A stretch of DNA of 64,000 nt, taken from assembly GCF_000699445.3 (NCBI RefSeq), contig NC_067202.1, positions 12,367,924 to 12,431,923 of the forward strand, written 5' to 3'. A program made the translations under genes and the position numbers. Below the pieces are notes generated by a model, which was not told the origin of the DNA, made no database searches, and saw only the letters and a list, made by a program, of their open reading frames with translations. Of this stretch, positions 54,883 through 64,000 are shown piece after piece. Source of the stretch: Schistosoma haematobium. Its lineage: Eukaryota; Platyhelminthes; Trematoda; Strigeidida; Schistosomatidae. Each line of letters starts with the position of its first letter. The first letter of the stretch is position 1.

Positions 54883-55079
54883 CTAACAAATTAAAGAAAT
54901 TAGAAAATGATCTGTCAGTCTGAATATAATAACAAAATGACTGAATAAATGGTCATCACAGTCATTACACAAATACATTAACTTACTGATAGTACTATTT
55001 CCCTATCATGATTCTGATTTATATTTTTTGTAAGTTAATATGTGATGTCAGACAATATTCCTAGTGGTTGATTATGATA

Positions 55080-55740
55080 TTTACTTACTGACGCGTGTTA
55101 CCCCTTGTGGAGGAGCATAGGTCTCCCAACATCACTCTCCATCCAACCATGTCGTGGGCAATCATTTCCAGCTCTTTCCAGTTGTTATTCATCCTTTTCA
55201 TATCTGCTTCTATTTACCGACGTAATGTGTTCTTTGGCCTTCTTCTTCTTCGTTTCCCTTGAGGATTCCAAGTTAGGGTTTGCCTGGTGATTCCGTAATG
55301 TATGTCCCATCCACTTCCAGAGTCTTTTCCTAATTTTCTCTTCAGCTAAAAGCTGGTTTGTTCACTCACACAATGAGCTGTTGCTGATAGTATCCGGCTA
55401 ATGGGTGTTGAGTATCTTGAGTAGACAGCTATTTATAGAGACTTGTACCTTATTAATGATAGTTGTAGTAGTTCTTCACGTTTCAACTCCGTATAGTAGA
55501 ACTGTGTTGACGTTCGTATTGAAGATTCTGACTTTGATATTTTTGGCAGTTGTTTTGAATTCCATATGTTCTTCAACTGTAGGAATGCAGCCCTTTCTTT
55601 GCTAATCTTCGACTTCACGTCTGTATCTGATACTCCTTGTTCATCGATAATGCTTCCCAGATACGTGAAGATTCCACATCTTACAGAGTTTCGCCCTCAA
55701 GTGTGATTGGGTTGATGTTCTCCGTGTTTTTGATTATGAT
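55080..55740 (-). mobile_element. LINE ORF C-terminal fragment
   Basis: Minus strand, with frame changes: SDTDVKSRISKERAAFLQLK, NIWNSKQLPK, FNTNVNTVLLYG-like, then LTWNPQGKRRRRRPK-like and [25 protein letters not shown]. This is the end of a schistosome non-LTR element whose ORF finishes with the W-x-ELExxAQDRVGWRMLV block. It lies in PDE1 intron 2, sense to the gene. A second piece is at 59915-60090. Confidence 0.7.
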
Positions 55741-56539
55741 ACCTTATTCATTATTTCAGAATGATTACCAGAATCAAAACGGTACACTCATATTCTGTCA
55801 GTTTCCTATACTTACAGTTTCATCACAGATCATTAAGAGAAGATCTATTTGCAATGACTAATATAGATAATTGTATTAAACGTCAATTTGAGTACATTGA
55901 TACTGACAGGAAAAATACTATATATAAAGAATAAGTCTCGATTTCATCGACAAATCAATAGCATAAACGTCTTTCAGTATGTCACATAATGGATTGTAAG
56001 CTTTGAAAGTAGCTTTTAGGTTTCAGATTCAACTTTCAATTTTCCAATGTTTTATAATCCAGTAAGTGATCTCTATAATCAGCGATCCTATAAAGATCAT
56101 AATATGTAAGTGGTACTTCCCGAAAAGTTTCGTTATATGATCCTTGTAAGGTAATGAATGGATAAGCAGATTTTTGATGACAGGATGGTTACATCCTAAG
56201 TACTAATCATGAATTAATAACGAAGTATTAAACATACTTTTTGCTACTTTTGGTAAATTGTATAAAGTCCGTAGAAAGAGTTACTTGGTAAAATAAAAAA
56301 ACCATACTCCATTACTTCAGTTGCAAAATGTTCGTCTATTGTTTTAGACTTCATTGTTCCTGCATTTTCATATCAATTAATTTTTGTTCCCGTTCATTCC
56401 TCTTCGAACTTCTCAACCTTCTGCTGCCAGGTATTCTATTCCTGATGAGCGCTATATACTATTTATGTCGATAATATTAGTACCCACCACATCAGTGTCA
56501 TTATTCGACATAAATACATATTTTAGTCTTATGGATAAT

Positions 56540-56730
56540 AATTTAATAGTCGAGATCATGAGTTAATCGAAGCTAGACCACCATGAGAAACCTGGAAGCA
56601 CTGGATAACCGTTTTGTCCTATTGTAGGACTCCCCAATAGTGCACATTCACGATTCCGTCTAGCGAGATTCGAACTCAGGACCTATCAGTCTCGCACGCG
56701 AACGACTTAACCTCTAGACCACTAAGGATA
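56540..56730 (-). repeat. SINE-H, head and hammerhead, decayed
   Basis: In PDE1 intron 2, sense. Head B box GAGTTCGAATCTC is good. In the hammerhead, the core is TTGGGGA for CTGANGA, and GAAA is AAAA, so it is inactive. Confidence 0.85.
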
Positions 56731-56817
56731 ATACTTACTTATCATTTAGAAATTGTATCACTGAAATAGTTTAAAATAAATTACAAAACTACTTATAAAG
56801 AAAATTATTCAACTTAC

Positions 56818-56943
56818 TTGTATTGATCAGCTTCTAGTCCAGTCAGTATTGAAAATTCTTCTTCTTGCATTAAACGAAAAACTGCACTAACATGATGATT
56901 TTCTAATACTCCACGATCATTATAAACTAAAGCTAATTCAGAA
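56818..56943 (-). CDS. PDE1: PDE1-type phosphodiesterase, exon 2 of 7 seen
   Basis: Acceptor CTTTTAG, donor GTAAGT. After completing Arg it encodes SELALVYNDRGVLENHHVS then AVFRLMQEEEFSILTGLEAD, matching PDE1 SDVAILYNDRSVLENHHVSAAYRLMQEEEMNIL. The YNDRxVLENHH block lies beside the metal site. Phase in 2, out 2. Confidence 0.96.
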
Positions 56944-57021
56944 CTAAAAGAAGAAATAAAAGAAAACAACAGAAGATTAGAAATGTGAAGGCCTAACTGT
57001 TAAGCTGAATGATGTTGGTGA

Positions 57022-57075
57022 GAGAGAGAGGGGGGAGGAGGAAGAAGAGGAAGAGGAGGAGGAAGGAGTATATAG
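57022..57075 (+). repeat. Purine-rich (GA/GGA)n tract
   Basis: A polypurine tract gagagagagaggggggagg continuing as gaagaagaggaagagg in PDE1 intron 1; a pyrimidine tract on the transcribed strand. Confidence 0.9.
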
Positions 57076-57419
57076 CTTTGTAGTACTTGAGTTTATAGAG
57101 AAAAGGTTATATACATTTGGAAACGCTAGGGTTAATAAGGATAGTTACTCAAGCCACTTATTTTCTACCACGCAAAATCAAACGCCCTTTACCATAACAT
57201 CATGTCATTTAAGAGTTACACTATAAACTTGTTTACAAAGTAATCATAAATAATTAGAGACTAGGTGGTATACATGCTTGTTAATAATAGATTTCATCAG
57301 ATAAATTAATCCTTGAACATATTTGTCTGTAGTTCTATGAGTTCTAGGTAGTACTAAACTTACGGTAACTAACACTTACAATTAAGAACTTGAAAAAGAA
57401 TTACTAATAAACGAAACAT

Positions 57420-57810
57420 AAAATTTCAATAGATGAGATCATAAGTCTATTGAAGCTGGGCCACCATAGAGGCACCACATGGAGGCACTGGACGACCATT
57501 TCTTCCTATTGTAGGACTCCTCAGAAGTGTACATCCACGACCCTACCCTGTGGGAATCGTACCCAGGACCTATCAGTCTCGCGCGCTAGCGAGTGTTTAA
57601 CTACTAGACCACTGAGCCGGCATCCAAAGGTGTTAATGTCTAACCTCAACTAATCCACAAAATTGAGCGACACACGCACCAATGTCTTCAGTGAGTTACT
57701 ATCTCACAACTGACCCAGTTGAACTCCACTGGTCACTACTTCTCACCAGAACTCCAGGCTATACATCTTGAAGCCAGTCACTAGTGAGCATATGTTGATC
57801 AATATCAGAA
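57420..57810 (-). repeat. SINE-H, full length
   Basis: About 390 bp, PDE1 intron 1, sense. Head with CCGGCTCAGTGGTCTAGTAG and B-box region GGTACGATTCCC (mutated). Hammerhead core CTGAGGA and GAAA intact, but stem II (GTCC/GGAA) and stem I are weakened. Includes the complete 5' block ending agtcactagtgagcatatg. Confidence 0.88.
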
Positions 57811-57814
57811 GGGT

Positions 57815-59075
57815 TTTTTTAATTGAAAGGTTTTATATACTCAAACTGGTTGCAGAATGATGATTATCATTAATTGATCTGATCAACATGTATGGACAAC
57901 CAAAATTATATGTGACTATTTAAAATGACCAATATATCACAATCATAAAATAAATGCCAACAGTAAAACTTTCTGAAATCATTGATTGGAATGTTTCTCA
58001 AACCAATCAATAAAGGTATGTTTAAACCTTAAAGTTATTCAGGCTTTTCTTAATAGATTTCTTTATAAGTTCATGTATATAATCATAGATGTTAACGAAG
58101 ATATCAGAATATGTAGTATTGTTGTGTGTGCTACTGATACTGTTAGATATAAGTAGTATGTATCATTAATCGAAGGTGAAATGTCTGAAGGCATAAGGTT
58201 AATGAAGATCAAAGAAAAGAGAATGAGAACAGAGAATGATTGTTTTAGAAATGAAAGAATAATCAAGTTTGAGACAATTCATTGACATTTTGTTAAATGA
58301 AGTATTTACTGTATGATTCTCAGATTTTACTAAGAGATTTGGTGGTTCCACTTTTGTGTTCTCGTTCAGTACAATATAAACGAATCCAATTAGATCATCA
58401 TCATCAATATTAAACCAAATAAGACCATTTATGTAATAATGGATCACAATCAAATAGATTACATAACTACACATAAGACATGAAAAGAAGCTGAGTGTAC
58501 TAATAGTAGTGGTAAGAATGATAAAATAACAAGCGTTCTAGTCAACAATTCGATATATGCGATAAATAGACTTTAAAATAACAATCACAAAACATTAATA
58601 AAATTGTATAATGAGAAGTGTGTAAATGACTAAATAGAGAAGAATGTAAATGGAAGAAAGAGGACGACAAAAAATAGTAAAATAGTTCATCAATTCATTC
58701 TCCAAACAAACAAGGGACAGTGGTGTCGTAAATTCCTGCTGAATATCTAAACTAAAGTTCGGATCCCTATAGCTTTAATTGTATGTAGGAGATAGGATCG
58801 AACCGCACTATGAAATGATCAATGTATACGATAAATCACCCGAAATAGTTTGATCTTATCTATCATATCACCATATGTCAAGATAGAGCTAATCATTCTT
58901 TTTACCTGGCCTAATAAGGATTTAATCGAATCCACTGTAACTCATTGCCTACTCTACGCAGTTACATATCAGCTAACTACTATATATATAAATTTGTTAA
59001 GAGAATCAACCCGGTAATGATGTGTTCGAATCCATTTGGTTATTCTCACTTTAAAATATGTATTCATATAATAAC
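57815..59075. other. PDE1 intron 1, no other feature seen
   Basis: Two minus-strand frames (58063-58474 region) are hydrophobic and AT-derived; neither resembles a known domain. No exon seen. Confidence 0.4.
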
Positions 59076-59079
59076 TTAC

Positions 59080-59183
59080 CGTGTGGCTATATGGAAATTA
59101 TTAGTTGTACCAGTATGTTCATAATCATGTATTACTGCAGCGAATAATACAGCAAATACATCCAAATCATTTAACCAATTCTG
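59080..59183 (-). CDS. PDE1: PDE1-type cyclic nucleotide phosphodiesterase, first exon in window
   Basis: The gene encodes a class I phosphodiesterase that hydrolyses cAMP and/or cGMP to 5'-nucleotides; PDE1 enzymes are activated by Ca2+/calmodulin. This exon (acceptor TAACCCAG, donor GTAAGT) encodes QNWLNDLDVFAVLFAAVIHD then YEHTGTTNNFHIAT(R), nearly identical to PDE1 (AAAIHDYEHTGTTNNFHIQT). The HD pair binds the two catalytic metal ions. Seven exons (59183 to 47530) give about 256 residues covering the catalytic domain from this motif to the C-terminus; every exon junction keeps frame. The preceding part, with the YHNxxH metal-ligand exon and any calmodulin-binding region, must lie beyond 64000 since nothing like it was found at 59.2-64 kb. 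Calmodulin regulation is inferred from family only. Introns are 1.2-2.8 kb and rich in ribozyme SINEs. Confidence 0.96.
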
Positions 59184-59399
59184 CTGGGTTAAAAATACAA
59201 ATTGGAATAGATAGACAAAAGAAAGTTAAAATATTAGTAATTTACACTACATTGTTTAATTATCCAAAATAGTTTTAGTGTAACAAACTTCCTTTTTAAT
59301 GACATAATTGCATACCATAAGTAATAGCCTAATGTGATAGAGAGAGAGAGAGAGAATAAACCAACTTCCAGTTGAAGAGGAAATATTAGGAAAAGATTT

Positions 59400-59875
59400 T
59401 GGTACGGTTGAGAGTGAGGACAGTCCGTTCCCCCTCTCGAAATGCTCTCACATGGCCACGCGTATATAGCCTCTGTTAGGGAAGTTCTACTCATTGTCTT
59501 CTCGTGGCGGGGGTGTTTACGAAAATGAGAGGACTACAAGCGAATGTCCGGCGCTTTAACAGGATCCCAAACCAAATCAGTGGTGCACATGGGCTCCAGT
59601 ATCCTGTGGGAACAAATGGCGTAGGAAGCAATTTTCGGTTACCGGCTTCCATGGGACTGCATCTCCTTACCATGCTCTACTGCATTGTGGGTTAGACTTT
59701 TAGGTCAAAGGCTCGGGGTGTGGCCCCCTAAGAAAACCACCTGCTTCGGTTTGGGCACCCGGCTAGTATCACAGCCCTCACACATATCGAATGAGATTTG
59801 TGTGGTGCATATGTATTCGATGCCTCTTTGTACCAATATCTATGTGTTAAAATAAATAATAAAATAATAATAACA
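59400..59875 (+). repeat. Dispersed repeat B, near full length
   Basis: Runs from ggtacggttgagagtgagga through all landmarks to taaaataaataataaaataa. Antisense to PDE1, upstream intron. A (GA)n tract precedes it at 59336-59354. Confidence 0.85.
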
Positions 59876-59914
59876 CTTAAGAAATCATCAAATTGCATCA
59901 CGACGCAAGTGCTT

Positions 59915-60090
59915 AGTTGATATGCTGAAGGGGAACGAAAAAGAGGAAGGTAGAAGAACACATTGCGTTGGGAATCGAAAGCAGATATGAAAAGGATCAG
60001 TGGCAACTGGAGAGGATTGTTGAAGACACAGTTGGATGGAGAATGCTAGTGGGTGGCCTATTCTTCTCCATGAGGGATAACTGAAGTAAT
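59915..60090 (+). mobile_element. LINE ORF C-terminal fragment
   Basis: Reads, with frame changes, KRGR-like, NTLRWESKADMKRIS-like, then WRGLLKTQLDGEC/VGWRMLVGGLFFSMRD. Same element as 55080-55740 but on the other strand, directly following repeat B. Confidence 0.65.
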
Positions 60091-60419
60091 TAATTAAGTA
60101 ATTTTTCAGAACATCCACTAGTTCATTAGTTATCCAATCTATATTAGGAGTAAATTAATGATAATTCTAGCATTGTCGTTCTATAAATTCTAACAAGAAA
60201 TAACGATTTCTTTTCGAATTAATTGTATAAGATTCATTTGTATTAATCACTTAAATCTTCCCAATGATGTTAAAGACTGGAGTTGTTCACTTGATATCAA
60301 CTCTTGGATTTAGCTAAATCCAGCTGACAAGTCATAAATAGAACAAAACAGCATCCTAGTTTCCTCCTGCTAACTATTATCTATCCCTACTTGTAATTTA
60401 ACAATAATTAAAAATATTT

Positions 60420-60572
60420 ACAATTGATCGATCACTGGGTGGTGATCAGTGTCATGTATGTCAAGTTCATCTTAGTGCAGATCGAATCCTATCAACCAAG
60501 TTGCAATATGGCCGCTAGGATTCGATCTGCACATACATGACATTGATCACCACCCATTGACCAATCAATTGT
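60420..60572. repeat. Long imperfect inverted repeat (hairpin)
   Basis: Outer arms (acaattgatcgatcactggg ... and ... ggtgatcagtgtcatg with its inverse at 60529-60572) and inner arms (gcagatcgaatcctatc at about 60478, gctaggattcgatctgc at about 60515) are reverse complements with few mismatches, around a loop of about 20 bp. The right arm continues into the tRNA-like SINE at 60600, so it looks like two opposed copies of that SINE's flank. Confidence 0.85.
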
Positions 60573-60599
60573 AAGTACATCTCAGTCCTATAGGAGGTC

Positions 60600-60700
60600 A
60601 GTCGTCGCCCAAATAGCTCAGTGGTAACGTTCCTGACCGTGAAGCTGGGTAATACCGGATCGCATCCCACAGGAAGCATCAGTTCGCACAAGATTACAGA
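60600..60700 (+). repeat. tRNA-derived SINE head, second family
   Basis: AAATAGCTCAGTGGTAACGT (A box) and GGATCGCATCCCAC (B-box region), followed by aggaagcatcagttcgcaca. Same layout as the minus-strand copy at 10505-10665. Not a tRNA gene: no cloverleaf closes. Confidence 0.7.
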
Positions 60701-61302
60701 GACATGTTGATAATTCTCTTTTGAAACTTTTCTCTTAATTATGAAAATTTTTTTTAAGAAGAACTTGTGTATCGGGAACAAAAATTAAATGTACTTAAAT
60801 ATGAATCGATACGTTCGTATGGGGCCTAGTGATGCTACCAGGTTATTCAAATTAAAGTGAACTTTTAATTTAGCATTGATTGGTTCAAAGACGATTGCTT
60901 AGAAACACTATTAGCCACATGTTTATTAAAATAGAAGTAAAATAACTGGAAATAATTTTCCATTACTTCATAGATAACACTGGAAACTTTTGAAGTAAAC
61001 TATTCATGAATAATTATTAAGTTGTAATATGATCAGCAATCTAACCCGCTTAACATAATAAGAACTATGCTTTGAAAAAGGATCAACTGAAAACTTTGGA
61101 CTTTGGTTTTGTGTTAGTTGTTACATGTTAACCAAGTGAATGTTCAGACTTGAGGTAACTGACTAAATGTAACCGTGAAAAACCAGATGAACATCGCACT
61201 AGTCAGTAATTAATTGTCGGTCGGAATAGGTATAAAAATTTTTCAAGTCAGTCATGAATAGAAATAGGTCATTGGCTAAAAGTGAAACTGTCAAACTAGG
61301 TA

Positions 61303-61712
<410 letters not shown>

Positions 61713-61714
61713 GG

Positions 61715-62295
61715 ATATTTGCTATACTTATATATTGTTTTCATGTTCAATCTGAAGAGTAACAAAACTTTACAGAACGTAATGTGCATTTTGTTTATTA
61801 TCCCATCATAATATATCAGTAATGAATGATAATACTTCATGTTGTTTAAATGTTCTAACAACAACCACAACAACAATGATAATGATGCTGATGATGTTAA
61901 AGTCGACAATCATTATGAAGGTATTGATGTTAATGATGATGATGATGACGATAAATGAAATACGCCTTTTTCATCATTTTTCTTTTTTTTTGTTTTCGTT
62001 TTTCGAAAAATGATTCAATATTCAATAAATTTTCACTATTTCAATTTGTCATTTTAACAATAAAAATGGGTGTGGTCCTTTTTTATAAACAAATAAATAA
62101 ACATTTTTTTATATCTAAGGTAATAAATAAATAAATAAAGGGAAATAGATCCCATTTATTTTTTTTAAATTTTTTTAAGGAGTGGACTGTTAAAAATAAC
62201 AATTATTGATTGATATACTGTTTCGTTCTTCTTTTTTTGTCCTCGTCAATATAACTATTGGATTCGAAAATATAATTTGTTTTGTTTTGTTTTAA
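61715..62295. other. No gene seen; short simple repeats
   Basis: Short GAT and AAT runs near 61875-61960, T-rich runs near 61980 and 62160, AAATA units near 62128. No exon. Confidence 0.45.
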
Positions 62296-62299
62296 TGAT

Positions 62300-62655
62300 T
62301 GAATTCATAAGTCAATGAAAGTTAAACCATCATGGATAAGCTGAAAGCACTGGATAGCTATTTTGTTCTGATATGGGACTACTCAGCAGTGTGCATCCAT
62401 GATCACACCTCCTGAGACATTCGAACCCAGGACCAATCAGTTTCACGCGCGAGTGCTTAACCATTAGACCACTGAGCTGGTCGGCATTTAACGTTGTTAA
62501 TGTCTAACTTCAACCAATCCACGAAGCTGCGCTACTGTACATCATTGTCTTAGAGTGAGTTGATATCTCACAACATACCTGGTTGAACTTCACTGGTAAC
62601 GGCTTCTTACTAGGACTCCAGGAAATGCCTGTTGAAGTCAGTTACCAGTGAACAG
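62300..62655 (-). repeat. SINE-H, full length, tandem unit 1
   Basis: Complete unit with head (CAGCTCAGTGGTCTAATGGT, B box GGGTTCGAATGTC) and a degraded hammerhead (core CTGAGTA; stem II GTCC/GAAC; AAAA for GAAA). Directly followed by a second unit in the same orientation. Confidence 0.88.
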
Positions 62656-62930
62656 ATTATTATTATCAGCAGGGGTTTTGTGGAGGTTTTTACAAATTTC
62701 AGTAGTTGAAATCATGAGTCAATTGAAGCTAGACTACCATGGAAAACCTGGAAGCACTGAACGGCCGTTTTGTCCTAGTATGGGACTCCTCAGCAGTGCG
62801 CATTCGCGATCCCGCCTCCCGAGACATTCGAACACAAGACCTGTCAGTCTCGCGCACGAACACTTAATCTCTAGACTAGTGAGCCGACATCCAACAGTAT
62901 TAATGTCTTACTTCAACTAATCCACAAAAT
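62656..62930 (-). repeat. SINE-H, tandem unit 2, hammerhead well preserved
   Basis: Hammerhead at about 62755-62800 (minus strand): stem I GCACTG/CAGTGC, core CTGAGGA, stem II GTCC/GGAC and stem III ACGG/CCGT intact; the conserved G of GAAA is A (AAAA), and the triplet is GTT. Head present; 5' block truncated at 62930 where a + strand copy begins. Its hammerhead is 407 bp from that of unit 1. Confidence 0.88.
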
Positions 62931-62934
62931 CGGC

Positions 62935-63060
62935 CTGGGGAGATTCACAATAGGACAAAACAACCGTCCAGTGCTTCCAGGTTTTCCATAATGGTCTAGC
63001 TTCAATTGACTCATGATTTCAATTATTAAAATCGCTATAGTATCCATAAAACCACTTCTG
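62935..63060 (+). repeat. SINE-H tail, inverted piece
   Basis: Begins in the hammerhead's 3' half (caataggacaaaacaaccgt) and runs through ccaggttttccataatggtc to ccataaaaccacttctga. Head-to-head with 62656-62930. Confidence 0.85.
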
Positions 63061-63184
63061 ATATTATACATTTGTGTCGTTTTTCTTCATTGATAACTCT
63101 TTGTCTATAGAAGTGAGATAAAACCGGATAACTTTAAATGACGTTGGCATAGTTACAAAGAAAATATAGTTTTTTTAATTAAAT

Positions 63185-63250
63185 TAAACGCTTAACCTCT
63201 AGACTAGTGAGCCGGTTGCCAATGGTGTTTATGTCTAACTTCAACCTCGA
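63185..63250 (-). repeat. SINE-H head fragment
   Basis: aaacgcttaacctctagact, gtgagccggttgccaatggt and gtctaacttcaacc: the tRNA-like 5' half only. Confidence 0.75.
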
Positions 63251-63399
63251 GAATAAAACAAAATAAAGAAATGATTTGAATAGAATAATGCTTTTTCTCA
63301 ATTCGATACTTGGAAATGAGTTGATGATAATAATTAACTAAGTTTCTTTCTTTAATGAAGTTTAAAATTCATTTTCTGACTAGTTAAAGTTCGAAAATA

Positions 63400-63990
63400 G
63401 TGGCTAGCAGGAGAATCCAGGACGTAAATGACAGTTTGAAGAACAACAAGAACGGCTACGCAATCAGCTTTATCAAAAAATATCAACTCAGGGCATCAGC
63501 AGAAACAAAATCAAGTACAAAAACCAACAAACGGATCATCCTGCCATATATAAAAGGTGTCAGGAACTACAACGAGATTATTGAAGCCATTTAGGATAGG
63601 TGTAGCACACAAACCAGCAAAATCACTTTAATCAATCCTATGCATACCGATGGACGAAATGAAAAGAAATGCCGAACATCATCTACAAAAATAAATTGTT
63701 CCAACCACGAAAAACACTACAACGTACAAAGTGGACGACCCCTTCATCTTCACCTGCACGAACATCAATTAGCAATCAAACACCATGACGTATCCTCGCT
63801 TATATCAATGCATATGGACAACTGTGGATATAATCAAAATAAGGAATTTAAAGGTCAACAATAACCAATCAAGATCGAGGTCAACTGGACAAGCTGTGAG
63901 TCCTATGTGGAGAAATCCGAACACTTCACTTCTACCTGAAGTTTGGACTGATGATATCGTCCAGAAGAACAACGAACACTCCACGATCAA
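63400..63990 (+). mobile_element. Penelope-like element family 2, RT end and GIY-YIG fragment
   Basis: Frame pieces: GYAISFIKKYQLRAS and KRIILPYIKGVRN (the PYIKG segment between RT and endonuclease), then KINCSNHEKHYNVQSGRPLH and LHEHQLAIKHHDVSSLIS MHMDNCG, a GIY-YIG endonuclease in which the YIG position reads YNV. Stops and short frameshifts interrupt it (for instance TAG at 63592). The element continues past the right edge. Shorter copies lie at 18110-18640. Confidence 0.75.
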
Positions 63991-64000
63991 ACCATCCAGC

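Noticed and set aside
60607..60680. Possible tRNA gene
   Set aside because: A and B boxes are present, but acceptor and anticodon stems do not close; it is a SINE head repeated at 10505-10665. The heads of SINE-H copies were rejected as tRNA genes for the same reason.

Overview
This window reads as genomic DNA of a parasitic flatworm, most likely a schistosome (Schistosoma). The evidence is its AT-richness, small exons with GT-AG introns separated by kilobases of repeats, hammerhead-ribozyme repeats of the Schistosoma Sm-alpha type, and the mix of Penelope-like, RTE-like, CR1/jockey-like, Ty3/gypsy and Merlin elements. There is no sign of bacterial or viral gene organisation. Species assignment is inference.

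Five host genes can be supported. (1) The 3' end of an organic-anion-transporter (OATP/SLCO) gene on the + strand: exons 1986-2379 and 4048-4279, with a polyadenylation signal at 4493. (2) ATP5IF1-B, two exons (15619-15670, 14886-14975) of a second copy of the mitochondrial ATP synthase inhibitor IF1, minus strand, with a possible presequence exon at 16349-16425 and no visible 3' exons. (3) ATP5IF1-A, an IF1 gene on the minus strand in four exons (36291-36339, 31383-31472, 30127-30207, 23679-23732) whose reading frame closes with perfect phase. (4) MMAB, cob(I)alamin adenosyltransferase, one long exon on the minus strand (36401-37078), ending only 61 nt upstream of the first seen IF1-A exon. 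(5) The 3' half of a PDE1-type cyclic nucleotide phosphodiesterase on the minus strand, seven exons from 59183 down to 47530; its 5' half lies beyond the right edge.

Region by region: 1-4.5 kb holds the OATP end, a dispersed repeat and a mutated Sm-alpha hammerhead; 4.5-14.6 kb is gene-poor, with repeats, a Merlin transposase remnant and a solo-LTR-like block; 14.6-37.2 kb is the mitochondrial cluster (IF1-B, IF1-A, MMAB), its introns filled with a Penelope-like ORF, two broken gypsy elements and RTE fragments; 37.2-47.5 kb is gene-poor with LINE fragments; 47.5-59.2 kb is PDE1; 59.2-64 kb holds repeats, a 408-bp GATA array, tandem ribozyme SINEs and a second Penelope-like fragment.

The most interesting signal is a dispersed repeat of about 400 bp that joins a tRNA-like head (pol III A and B boxes) to a complete hammerhead-ribozyme fold. 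It occurs more than ten times, mostly in the sense direction of PDE1 and in places as head-to-tail dimers about 400 bp apart, as expected of a self-cleaving, possibly circular-RNA retroelement. Second come the MMAB/IF1 spacing (polycistron or nested gene) and the IF1 duplication. All calls come from reading the sequence; no database search was run.
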